Both the position numbers and the translations under genes were made by a program. DNA of 64,000 nt, from NCBI GenBank assembly GCA_019137255.1, contig WPDH01000160.1, forward strand, positions 211,020 to 275,019. The letters are read 5' to 3'. Source of the DNA: Corinectria fuckeliana (lineage: Eukaryota > Ascomycota > Sordariomycetes > Hypocreales > Nectriaceae). This document shows positions 11,501 to 23,152 of the stretch, piece after piece. The notes below the pieces were generated by a model, which saw only the letters and a list, made by a program, of their open reading frames with translations, searched no databases and was not told the DNA's origin. Within the stretch, counting starts at the first letter, position 1. The number at the start of each line of letters is the position of its first letter.

Positions 11501-13157
11501 CGGCACAGACGGGCCAGTCATGCGGTCCAGCCTGATACCGTTGCCTGACGCTGTCCAGGGGCCAGGTGAAACGCATTGCTGAGAGCCACGCGACGGAGCT
11601 GGTGGACGGTGATATGCCGGGTTCCTCGCTCCGTTTGAACGGGCTGACCTGTAGCTCGACCAGCCAACCGCCTTTCTTGTTCAAGCTGCAAAGTGAAGCA
11701 GGCGATCGTTGTAGAAACCTCGGGATTCACGGTACCAAGCTCCTCCCCAAGCACCGAGCACAGCAGGCGGGCCCGGGCGCCGAGTTCCCACGGAGCGCGC
11801 AGGTGGGGCCGGAACTCGGCGGAACTTCTTGCGACTCCGCGTCCTTCTCCGTCACCATCGGCCCTGTTATTCCTAATTGCAAGACGATAGCTAGTTGCAG
11901 GACTCGTCTTTTCTAGTCAGACAAAGCTGGATCCACTAGAAACTGAACAAATAGCAAGAGGAAACTATTCCCCATAGCTCAGAAGTGAAGCCTCACTCAT
12001 CACGCAACCACCCACCATGACCAGCACCGTCCTCACCGTCGCAAACGGCTCCCTCGGCCTCCCATCTCCTCGCCTGTCACCCGTAATACACGCTCCTCCC
12101 CGCCGTGCGCAGCCCCTCCTCCTCCGCCACCACCGCCGCCGCGCCATCTCCAGCCACGCCGCCTCCCTCGAACCGCCACAGGCGATGGGTCGAAGACGAC
12201 GTTCCAGGCCGGCCATCGGGCGCACCGCCTGCTCGTTCTCGGGGTGTGATGATGTGCTCGTCGGCGCACTACCTGGAGAGACGGACACCTACTTCGAAAC
12301 TCGCGGCCGTGTCCCCGGACGACGTTGAGAGGCTCGCGACGCCTAGTCCGGACAGGCATGGGGATGAACTAGCCAATGTCATGTCTATGCATGGCTCGAA
12401 CTACAGACTCCAGCGGGTATACTCATAATGCGTCCACGAGCGACGCTATCCAGTCCTGGTATTGTCTCTTTCAGGGCGCCGAGTTAGCCAGCATCTGCGT
12501 CAGCAATGGACCCCGGCGGTCCTCGTGGGCTCCCGCTGCCGGACGCACCAAAAGCCAGCAGTCAGGCTAATTATCCTCCCTGCGGCATCTCACTGGCGAA
12601 ATCTGTCGATCGGCAGGTGCAGCTCGAGGCCTGGGGAAGCTAAGCGTTGGGGATAATTCAAGGGCGTCAGGGAATATCACGTTGGTGAACGCAACCGAGT
12701 CGGCTATCGTAAGCCGGGACAAAACCAAGGCGGACATTCTCTGGGCTGCGTGTGGGTGTACTGGGTTGACTTGAGGGGGACAGTCTTAACAAAGATGCTA
12801 CGTAATTCAGAGTCGGCAAGTGACCAGTAAGAAGGCGGCACGAGGCCTAATGCAGCAACACAAAAGCACAGCCAACAGGTTTACTTGAATATCTCAATAG
12901 ATTGTTTGAATATGTGAAAAAATGATGGTGCGCAACATCTTAAACAGACTATTGCGTCTGTAGACTTTCATGTGTACCATGACAAGTTCGTAACTAGACA
13001 GTAATTCTAAACCCGCTGAGTTTGATGATGGAAGATAACTTTCTTTCTAGGAAGGAGTAGGCCTTCCCGTCATATGCGCCGTTCTAAGGTAAAAAACACC
13101 CCCGCGCAATGGCTCTATTGTTTGTTCGTACAGGAGACAAGGAAAAGTCTTCATATT
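11501..13157. other. Intergenic / degenerate region
   Basis: A 103-codon frame at 12017 (MTSTVLTVANG) and overlapping frames to about 12427 have some coding-like composition but no recognisable domain, and frames conflict. This may be more of the regulator relic or noise. From 12640 to 13157 nothing is seen. Confidence 0.4.
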
Positions 13158-15897
13158 TCAATACACCTGTAGTAGCTGGTTAGTCATCTTTTCTCATCTC
13201 AACTCGACTTGAAACTTACCCAGTTGAGTAGCCACATGGCTCCCAGCATCATCGCCACCTTTATCCGCAGATCGGACCCCACTGACTTGAGGAACCGTGT
13301 CACGCCGCTCAGCTTGTAGCCCTGAAGAAGGCTATAGCTGGGCTCGACAATCTTGAGCTCCTCGTCGTCTTCGTCATAGTCTGGCTCGCGGGGCTTGTCC
13401 GTCATCAGCTTGACGATGACGCCAGAGGCCTCGGCCAGACAGTGGCTGAGCCAGAGGAAGACGGGCACGACAACCGCCAGATCTCTCCACCGGTCGTTGA
13501 GCAGGCTGCCATCACCGCCTCGGAACATGTCCAGCAGAATGACACCCTTGGTGTCGGCGGCCAGGTAGATGTGGTACTGGAGGATAAACGTCTCGAGAGA
13601 GCAACGGCCCAACCATGCGGATGCGGTCGAGTAGTAGTTTCGCAAGGGCGTGGTGGCGTTTCGCATGGCAATGTATGCCAGGATGGGCAAAAAGGACACG
13701 AAGGGGTGGAAGCGGTTATAATCCTGCTTAGTGAAGAAGTTGTAGTTGCACGAGGAAGCATAAATGGCCGAGACAATCAAGGCCGGGACGACGGCCACCT
13801 TGTAGCTGGTGAGCCAGGAGCTGTCACGCTCGACTCGCTGCTGAACAACACCTGCGAGCATGCCAACAAACACAACAACACCGTCGAGGCCGACACGGAA
13901 TTCCCATTCGTGAAGATTCCATTGGATACGGAAAACAGTCTCTATAATGGAAAAGATCCAGCCAGTGATGGGAGTCAAATCAAGGATGACCCAGTTGACG
14001 ACCAGGGCGAATGAGATTTTGCACAGAACAGCCGTCGTGTTGTCGTTGTACTTGTGGCCAATGGCCATGGTGGCGTAGACGACAAAGAACCAGTAGCTGA
14101 CGAGCGGGGCAAAGTAGTAAAACATGTAGTCGGTGTTCATGACGTAGGGAAGCGCACAGCTGAGGATGTTGAGTCGCAGCATGACGGACGCGACGCGACG
14201 GAAGGAAAAGTCCTTCTTGGCGAGGAAGTAGATGGTATGGCCATATCCAGTCTGGAAGAGGTAAGACGCAACGAGCAAGCGGACGAACATGTAGATTCCG
14301 AGATGCCTCGAAGCGCCGGTCCAGTGGTAAATAAGAATGACGGCCTGCATCCAGCCCTTCCACTCCTCCGTCTGGTCGCGCGAAAGGATACCAGAGTCCT
14401 CCTTGACGGGGGCCGCGGTAACCGGGGCGGCTGGGACGCGGGACTGTCGAGGTTGCGTCTTGCGAACGGTGACCAGGGTGATGAGAATGCAGATGGTGAT
14501 GAGGATGATGAACTCGTTGTTGACCAGCTCCTTCATACCCTTGGCGAAGAGCTGGGTGCGGTCGGCAAAGTAGCAGAACAGCAAAGCGACAGCAAAGATA
14601 CCAACCTTGAGACTCAGCACAGGGCTGCGGGGAGTCTCGGAACCGTGGACAAGATCGAGACACTCAAAGACGATGCAGGCAATGACGTAGAGAACAGTCA
14701 AGCCCACGATGATGGTCTGGATGAAAGTCGGGGAGCCGTAGTCGGTACAACACGTCTTATTGTATGGATAGCCCTCGAGCCGGTCGAGCTTGGCGTTGCA
14801 GCGCAGATTGAGGAGGATGGTGGCCTTGACCTCGGCGACAGAGTCAATGACGTGGAAACCGGTCTGGGTGCGGTCGACCATGGCCTCGGGCTGGTTACGA
14901 GAGAGCTCCGGGAATGAACCGAGGAGACGGAAGTTGCGCTCAGCCTCGGCATTGACTAGGTACTCATCAATAGCCTCAACCTCGCCCTCGTGGATGCCGT
15001 GGGGGCCAGTGCGATCCGGGGGGAGGTCCTCGTAGAAGGGCGCAGCAATGGGAGCGACGAAGATCTCATTGCCAACGCCGTCGATGGGGTCCATGGGCGA
15101 GGTGCCAAAGGTGGGGAGGTCCTGAAGGTGCAAGAGATCCGTGACGTTGTTGAAGGCAGCTGCGAAGCTGTTGAGGGATTCGGGCTCAATCTGCGTGAGG
15201 ACATACCAGCTGCCAGCGCCAAGCATGATGAGACCGGCTCCTTGCTGCTCTTGGATGGGGACAGGGTTGTGCTTCTCCTGGGAGAACAGCTCGAGTTCGT
15301 GGGTGAGGTTGGGGTTGAGGGTTCCGGTCTGGAGATACGGGTTCCAGACCTGCTTGATGTGAATGCCGTCGAAGTCCATGTTGTAGCTCGCGTGAATGGC
15401 GGCATGTTCACGGCCGTAGTCGGCCTTTTCGCGATCTAGCTGCGGGCGTGTTAGCAGGACGTCTTGGCACCAGACAAATCCAGCGGGGACGGCAAGCCAT
15501 GGCGAAGAGGAACAGCATTACTCACCAAGCGGGCCATTCCCCAGAAGACCTGACGAGTGGTCGAGTCGCCAGAAAAGACCATGTATCGATCGCCCATGCA
15601 GGTGTGGATGTCCTCCTTTGTGTACTGGCGCAGCATGCACCCATCGGGCTGCCAGTTGATGAAAGGCGTCCGGGAGCCGTTGACGTTGGGTTCGTGGATC
15701 CAGCTGCCGTTGTTTAGCAGGGCCCGGCATCGGTAGGGATCTTCCTTGGTGGCGAGGCTATCGAGGAGGACGGCGAGGAGCAGGACGGTAGCGAATGCGA
15801 TGGGGAGGAGACGGCCGACGAGGGCAACGGTGGGGGAGGAGTGAAGCATTTTGGCCTGGTGCGAGTGGCAATCTCGACTTCCTTTGGAGGTGGACAA
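13158..15897 (-). CDS. Cas1p-like polysaccharide O-acetyltransferase (PC-esterase plus multi-span acyltransferase)
   Basis: Read from 15897 downward: exon 1 15897-15526, exon 2 15439-13220 and a very short exon 3 13166-13158, joined in phase 0 (introns 86 and 53 nt, both with CTAAC branch points), 866 residues. An N-terminal membrane segment (about 27-45) leads into a lumenal PC-esterase/SGNH-type domain with the GDSTTRQ block at 110-116. The second half has about ten hydrophobic spans, as in Cas1p of Cryptococcus and animal CASD1. The family acetylates glycans in the Golgi lumen; in fungi the acceptors are capsule or cell-wall polysaccharide. Exon 3 encodes only Val-Tyr-stop. If it is not used, the frame reads into the intron and ends at 13199. 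Confidence 0.85.
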
Positions 15898-16289
15898 CGA
15901 GAAGACGTCGACGTCTATGTCAACGTAAACGACGAGGTCAATCCGGGCGATTGAGTATTAGCGACGCCGAGGTGCCGTACTGAAGTTGTCCACGGCGAGG
16001 TTGGGCCGGGACGCACGAGCGATAGATAGAAGCCGAAGAGAGCGGGCGGCTGGAGCGGCCGGGGAGCGAGGCGTCACAACAGGCGTGTGTCAGCAGCGCG
16101 ACCGGCAGTGTTTCACGATGCCGTCGAGCAAGCGAGACGCGGCAATGCTATCTTCTAAAAAAGGACACGACGAGAAGAAAGAAGCCAAAAGAGCGAGGGC
16201 CGGTTAAAAAAGACAGGTAATAAAAAACAACGGGGCAAAAAAGCTGCAACGGGACAACGAGCTGAACTAAGGGAGAAGGAAACGAAAGT

Positions 16290-16340
16290 CGAGGGCGAGG
16301 GTGAGGGTAAGGATGAGGGTGAGGGTTAGGGAGAGGGTGG
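16290..16340 (+). repeat. Degenerate G-rich hexamer repeat (GAGGGT / one TTAGGG)
   Basis: About eight G-rich hexamer units (GAGGGC, GAGGGT, GAGGGTAA, GATGAGGGT, GAGGGTTAGGGAGAGGGT) lie about 400 nt upstream of the Cas1-like start. It could fold as a G-quadruplex or be an interstitial telomere-like tract, but only one unit is exactly TTAGGG. Confidence 0.6.
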
Positions 16341-18550
16341 TGATGGCAACGGGAGAGGTCATTGGCGGGGTGTGAGGAAGGAAGCGAGCGCGCGAACTAG
16401 TAGATGGAGCAAATGGGAAGGGGGAGGAGGGAAAAAGAGAAAAACAAGGCGAGGAAGGAAGGGGAAAACAAACAAACAATACTGTATAATGTACTGTGGA
16501 CGATGAACGAACGGGATAGATCCAAGATCAATGGAACATGGCAATGAGCAGCAATGCGCAGCAATGCGCAATGTGCAACGAGCAACGAGGAAGGGATAGG
16601 GGGGTAGGGATCGAGCGGCGGAAGGAAGGATGGATGGAAGGGGGAGAAGGGGTGTTTGCATAGTATTCGTGCTCCTGTCGGGTTCCGTTCTCCTCCAGCG
16701 GTTACGGGTGCACTGTATTTCCAACCCTCCAGCGGTGTCCCCTAGTGGCACAGTGGGTAGTGGCTCCGGAGAGTCCTGCGGTGCGGCCCACGGTGCATCC
16801 GACGGCGCACAACACTGTGCCGTGCTCTCCCATAGGTTGCCAGGGGCCAGCCGGAAAGGGTGTCCACATCCGGGAAACCCTGGACAACCAAGCCAAAGGC
16901 AAACCAAAAACCCATCCACAAGCAGCGACACACACAGATCTGCTACAAGAAGCCTTCCCCTTCCCGTCCTCATCTCAGGACGGAGGGAGACTCCCTCCTC
17001 TCAGGGGCTTGCAGATTTTCAGCTGCATCGCATCGGCTTCGGCAGATTCCCCCACTTCAGGAGGCGTCGTCGGTGGTCAGCAATCGCAAGCCTTCCCCCC
17101 TCCCCCTTAGACTCTCCCTCTCTCTCTCAATTGGTCACGGCCCGGAACTTCAGCCTCCGCCCTGTACATACATACTTTGTCTGAGGCGTTGGCGCGCCGA
17201 GCGGCGGCTTGACGAAAAGACGAAAAAAAACAAGCTTCTCTCCACGTTTGTCCCCGAAGGCTTGTGCCACACTAGAGGGGGCCATTCCAACCGGGCTTGG
17301 GGGGGAGGGTCTTTTCTCAGAGCTAGGCCCCCTGGGAAATGGAGGGTGGAGGATGCTTGGATCCCTACGTAGCATGTCGACATGTCACCGCCAATTACTC
17401 TGTTACATACGTATGCATAACACTCATTGCCTGACAAGGCCAATGTGTCCCGGAGGACACCCCCAAGGGGGTTGAAAAAAACACGGCCGGTCTCCTCACT
17501 AAATTTGTATGGACAGAGCGGCGGTGTTTTATTCAACCCGCATGACCCCGTATCATGCTACATAGTAGGGTAGACCACCTCAACCACACAATACATACAT
17601 AGTAGCAGACACTGCCTATCCCATCCCTGATGTACATACGTTATGCTCTCCCGTTCTCTCTATTCCCGTCTTCGGATCTACCGTGCTGGCTGTTGGATGC
17701 AAGCAGACCCGGTACTGTGCGGACTCTTCAGGCTCCGTACGTAGTACACCATCACCAAAGTACCTACCCACCAGGGCTACCTATCTACCACTCGCAGCGT
17801 CATTCAGCGCCTCCATTAACGACCACCTATGTAGGGGCTTGGGGCACCAAACACTGGGCCGTCCACTGCTGACTGCTACTATGTAATAAGCCATTCACTA
17901 GTCCACCCTAGACGCCCCCGGGTGGGTGCTCGCCCGCCCCTGTCAGACAAAAGCCGGGCGCATCGTGCGGGAGGCGACGTAAATAGTACTCGCCGTCAAT
18001 GCTGGGCGGGCTGCAGTTGCAGGTGACAGGTTGCCGGCTTCTCAGCGGTGGGAGTCTGTCTCTCAGTGAGACCGGGGGTGCACGGGGTGCTTCGTCCGCA
18101 CTGTGCCGGTGACATGCCGGCTGCCCTTGAATGGCTGCTTGTTGCTGGCTCGCGGACGGGCGAGGTGAGGCTGTGAGTGCTGTGTCAGGGCTTGCGAGAG
18201 CCACCGTGGCTATGCAAGACAAACCCCCGTATTTTAGTTGTTGGCCATCTGTTCTTTGCAAAGAGAAAAAAACACGAACAACTGTCCAGCAAGCTACACG
18301 AGAGCCACGCAACTGTCCGCGTCCTCTCCCGATTGCCTCATCGTCTCCTGTTCATCCGTGGTTTTGACGGCGGGGCACAGGCTCCTCTCTTTCCCCATCT
18401 GGATCCATCCCTTTGGACCCCTGGGCCCCGGAACAACCCAATCAGACAGCCAGACCCGACTGCGCCGCGCGTCGAAGCCACCTTTTTGGGCTTCTTTCCT
18501 CGAAAAGACGAAGATGCAGCATCTTGTTGATATCGCTCTGCGTCGTCGTC

Positions 18551-18589
18551 ATCACCACCACCACCACCACCACCACCACCACCACCACG
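18551..18589. repeat. Trinucleotide microsatellite (CAC)n
   Basis: About 12 CAC units following a short CGT run, giving poly-His or poly-Thr frames on plus and poly-Val or poly-Gly on minus. Followed by a short AAACC/AAACA repeat. Confidence 0.9.
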
Positions 18590-20963
18590 AAACAAAACAA
18601 ACCAAACCAAACCAAACGCAACTCCCCGCGCATCCGGTAGATCCGTAGGTCTAGATGAGATGGATGCAGGAATAGGTTGACTGAGACTGATTAATTAGCA
18701 CTGGTACTGTACTGACGGATAATGACCACTTCTAGTGACAGCCCGTCGTCTCCTCTCACGCCAATCTCAGCCCCATCGGTTAACCGACACAGTGTCTAAT
18801 AGTTCCTTCACTAGCTAGCTTACTCCGTACTGCGAATATCGTTTTGGATTAGAATTAGGATTAAAGGGGTTTCTCAAGTCCCCCCAGTCTGTGGAGATAA
18901 TCTAATTTCTTTTCCGGCCACGCCTAAACCCCGCCTGTCAGGCTAATTGTCGCCAATCCTTCGTCTCAGGTTCTCTCCCCCTGGGTCCTAGAAGTCCCCA
19001 GAATCTACTTCGTACTATGTAACAAGCATTCAGCCGGTTGACTTGACATTTCGCGCCTCGGGAAGCTCGCTGCTTGGCATCGCCATGCCAGGCTCCTCGC
19101 CCTCACCTGGAGTCGTCTCTGGTGAAACCCCCAAACTCGGTCTGTCTCCCTACACCCGACCGATCATGTAGAATAGCGCGCGCCACAGGCCAATTAATAA
19201 GATAAATTGTGGAAGCGCCATCAGCTAAAACTAGACAACAAATCGAATCTCAATTCGACTTGCCATCAGTCGCAAACCTCAACTTGAACGGCCGCCTTTA
19301 GCAACGTTATTCCGCATCCCTTACGCAAAGCCCAAAAGCATCACACTAATCCCTCGCGTAAAACAAAGATTGCGACAGAGCATCGCGAATGTCTCGTATC
19401 CAGGCCGCTATTGTAAGGTTATTTTCTCCGACGTCAACAGACGGGCTGCACCATTAAGCTTAATTCGCCAAATCTTAGCTTTCTCGGGCACTTTTGTCCT
19501 GCAGCTGTAAGGTAGCCGTCGAGACACTGCTCTGTCAACACCGCATCAACGTGAGAGGATAAATAATACCGAGAGGCGAGGCTTTTGTGGTCCCGCAAAC
19601 GCTTCTCTTTAATTGAGGTAACAGTCGGACCAGCCGGAGGTGTGCATGGACTTCTGCCGGTGCACAGGCGTAACTGAAGTCCGAGGGTGCTGAATCGGGT
19701 GTTACCTTTATCGTGTAGGGTAGGTCCAGATCGGAACGAGTTACAAATGTTGGCAAACACGCATTCGTAGCGGCAGGATAGGTAGGCAATAATAAGATGC
19801 GGCGACCATAGAGTGACTTGACTTATTAGGAGATGAAGAAACTGACCAAACAGATGGCCAACAATTAATTACTACACCCACGGCAAACCAAACAATCTGC
19901 ATCGTCAGCCGTTTCGATGGCTACACAATCAACTCACCAACAACATCATCGAAGTTGACACCGCATCCGCACTTTCCTGTAACACTGTCTAACTTGCTAC
20001 TGCTCTTAGCTTGTCCCTGGTTGTCCGGCCCACCTCCCCGGCTAGATAATTGCCGCAGGCTGGATAAATGTCGCCTGATAAAGTCAGCGATGAAACACTA
20101 CGAGTCTGGTACCTCAACTATTCAGGCTGTGGCAATCATGCCCGGTAGTTGAAACAAACTCGAGCTGTGCCGTTATTCTCTCAGGTTACTGACGTCATGT
20201 ATGTATGAAGATCACACAAATTGGAAGGCTAGTTTGATGGTGTAGTGCCTGAGGTGCCTGTCTATTAATGTACACAGTTGCTAGTTATAGCTGAAGCAAA
20301 CCTCCTGCATGCGTCATATGCGACACATCAACCCGGAATCCCTCGACGCTGCTATTTTCACGCCTAGCAATCACATTCCTCTCGCCCCTTCCGAGTTATT
20401 TGATCTGGTGGCGCGTGTGCTCACCCATTTGCCCACGCATGCCGCCAAGATCGCCACATGTCTCGGCGGAAAACGCCAAGCCAACAATCCAGCCGTTTCC
20501 CGCAGTTGTGAGATCCGTCACACCATTGACGATCAATGAGCTGGAAATGTGAAACTTTCGAGAACAGCGCTAGGCCTTGGGATTTGAAGACAGCTCATAG
20601 GTTGGGACGTTCTGGCAGTGAATGGCATAAAAACAATACTAACAAACAGACTCATATTACTCACACTATCAAGACATTGCGCGTTTCATGTCACTGTCTC
20701 TTATCACGGGATAACGGACGGGTCTTTAAATAATGTGCCGTGTGAAGAATTCGCATTGTGTAAGTCCATGCGTAGTCAGCTCTTAACTCAAGCGCTCTTG
20801 AATACTCAAACCCTAGCAAGAACTTTGGCTGACGTCCTTCATTAACACCAAGCTGCCCTTCATCTAAATCTAACTCTTCATGCCGGATTGCAAGCGGAAT
20901 AGAGTGAACACTAAAGCACCCCTTCACCCTGCCGAAAGTTCTCACCAGCTGTCTTTGACGTGA

Positions 20964-22797
20964 TCAAATAGCAACGGAATCCCGGAGGTTGACGTTCTGC
21001 ACCGGCGTCTTCGAGTCACTCTTCTCATCCGACTGGTGCCCGCTCGCCGTCTCAGTCTCGATTTGACCAGCGCTACGTCGGCGTTGGATCCGGTCATCGA
21101 TGTATCGGACAACGGCCAGAGCAAGACCGACCGCGAGCACGCCGATTCCGATGCTGAAACCGCGGCGGTAGAGAGGCTTGTCGTCGGCTCGGAAGATTTG
21201 CGCGCCGTAGATGCCCGCGATGTTGGCGCCCATGATGACCCTGTGGGGAGTGTGTAAGCGACAGCGTAAGGAAAGAAGTGAGGAATACTTGCATTGCCAT
21301 GGCTAGCGCGCGTTCCTCGGAGTCGTCGCATGCGAGCGACATCCAAGCAATGTTGAGAGGATGCGAGAATGTCCCGAATGTCTGCGTCCACACGACGCCA
21401 AAGTAGCGGACGCCTCGGAGGTTGAGCTCAGTGAAGCCGCGGTTGAAGATGTAACCGACCAGATGCATGCTCAATCCAGCAATGACCGTTGGTCCACGTT
21501 TGTTGCTGCGGAAGCATATCGAGTCAGCGCAGTCCTCGTGTCTCGCATCGACCAGTAATTATTGACTTACAAATGATCAGAGACCCAGCTGAAGGCGAAG
21601 GATACTGGAATCTGAAGGAAGAGACCGACGGATGCCATGGCGTTGCTGCTCAGGGCGCCGAAGCCGAAGCTTTTGACGATGGACGGAGAGTATGTGTCGA
21701 AGCCACGCTGCGGCCCGTTGTTGCAGAGGGTGATGAGGAAATGAGTCCAGAGACGCCAGTTGGAGAACTAGACACCCAAAAGTCAGAACAAGAATATCCA
21801 AGGGATAATTACGAGTAAAGAGGGTCGGCTTACAGCCTTCCTGAAGGCAGCGCGACCGATGCGCTTCTTCTTCTTGCCCTTCATGGGGTCATCGAGGAGA
21901 ACGCGGTTCTGGAGAATATGCAGTTCCCTGTCGGTGAAGAAGGAGAACTTTGGGATAAAGGTGCTACGGGGGTTCTTGAACGAGTCGGGCAGGAGACATC
22001 CTAGGACGAAGCCGCTGGCGACGGTGAAGGCTCCCATGATGGTAAACAGCCAGAACCAGCCAGACCGTCCCGCAACGCCGCGCATGTGGAGGATGCCGTA
22101 CGCCAGCAGCTTGGAAGACGCCTGGCCGAACTGGTTGCCGAAGTAGAAGAACATGACTCGCTTGGCAGTCTCCCTCCGGGTGTACCAGGTGGACAGCGTC
22201 CAGAGGCCGCCGGGGATGAAGCCCGACTCGGTCATTCCGAGGAGGAAGCGGGTCGCGATGAAGGAGCCGTAGCTGTTCTGGAAGGCCTGGAAGGTGCTGA
22301 CAGTGCCGAAGAGGAAGAGCTGGAGGGTGAGCCACTTGCCCGGGCCGACGCGGTAGAGGATCATGTTGGAGGGGATCTCGAAGAGCACGATGCCGAGGGA
22401 GAGCATCTGCTGGCCGACGTTGAACTGGTCTTGGTTGATGCCGACATCCTCCATGAAGTTGTCCGTGATGGCGTTGGCGATGTTGCCTCGGTCGAGCTCT
22501 GTTATGCCAATTGATTAGACCTGGGATAGCCGAGACGAGAGTATGGGGAGGCCATGTGACTTACGAAGGCAGAAGAAGCCGAGGGTCAGAAGGGGCATGA
22601 TGATGAAGTCAAGCCTAGACGGGTGGTGTTGGTCAGCTGGTGGACGAGATTCGGGTCGTCGCGGTGGGCGCTCACTTCCGCTTGGCCTTGCGCTCCTCCT
22701 CTCTACTCCAGTCGGCGCTCAAGGTGAAGGCCCCCTCGTCGTCCTTGGGAGGAGCATACTGAGTCGGATCACCCGACGCGTTGTCTATCTTGGACAT
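20964..22797 (-). CDS. MFS transporter, DAL5/TNA1-like anion:cation symporter family
   Basis: Six exons on the minus strand (22797-22676, 22614-22565, 22498-21834, 21767-21571, 21505-21293, 21240-20964) give 507 residues with about twelve hydrophobic segments. The short cytosolic N-terminus leads into LDFIIMPLL and LDRGNIANA, the signature after TM1 of fungal allantoate/nicotinate-type permeases. GMTESGFIPGG in TM4 and TWYTRRE in the following loop also fit. Substrates of this family are small organic anions (allantoate, ureidosuccinate, nicotinate, pantothenate, biotin); which one cannot be read here. The fifth intron appears to use a GC donor (AT|GCAAGT): the nearby GT would break the frame at the next exon. 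The ATG at 22797 is preferred over an upstream in-frame non-conserved extension. Confidence 0.88.
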
Positions 22798-23103
22798 GAT
22801 GGCGGGCCGAGAGAATGCTGAGAACGCGATGCTGCTCACAACGAAAAAAGGAAATCTTGTCTTGCACGGCGGAGAGCCTCCGTCACTTAAGGACCTCACC
22901 CAAGGTCCGCCAAGCCCATCACCAAGGCCTCCGCCAAGCTGCCAAGGCGCAAGGCCTGGTGGTGAGCGTCTAGTCTGGAGTTACCGAGCGTATGGTGACA
23001 TGCGATTATGCGAGCACGCCATCCACACAAATGCCGTTCGAGCGTACGTAGAGCTTGATGGGGGGCGGAGAGGAACAAGGTGGTGACGGCTAGCGCACGG
23101 TTA

Positions 23104-23152
23104 GGCCAGGAGCCAGGAGCCAGGAGCCAAGAGCCAAGAGCCAAGAGCCAAG
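23104..23152. repeat. Tandem 7-mer AGGAGCC / AAGAGCC
   Basis: About seven copies of a 7-bp unit, the first three reading AGGAGCC and the rest AAGAGCC, about 310 nt upstream of the DAL5-like gene. Short-pattern slippage repeat. Confidence 0.8.

Larger units (their letters stand above)
15898..20963. other. Long intergenic region
   Basis: Apart from the G-rich tract at 16.3 kb and the CAC microsatellite at 18.55 kb, no gene is supported over about 5 kb. Frames at 16.6-17.4 kb and 18.1-18.6 kb overlap on both strands and lack splice or domain support. 18.6-20.9 kb has lower GC and no long frames. Confidence 0.55.

Noticed and set aside
12960..13060. ACCCGCTGAGTTTGATG stretch resembling the start of large-subunit rRNA
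   Set aside because: Only a short chance match; the flanking sequence does not continue as rRNA.
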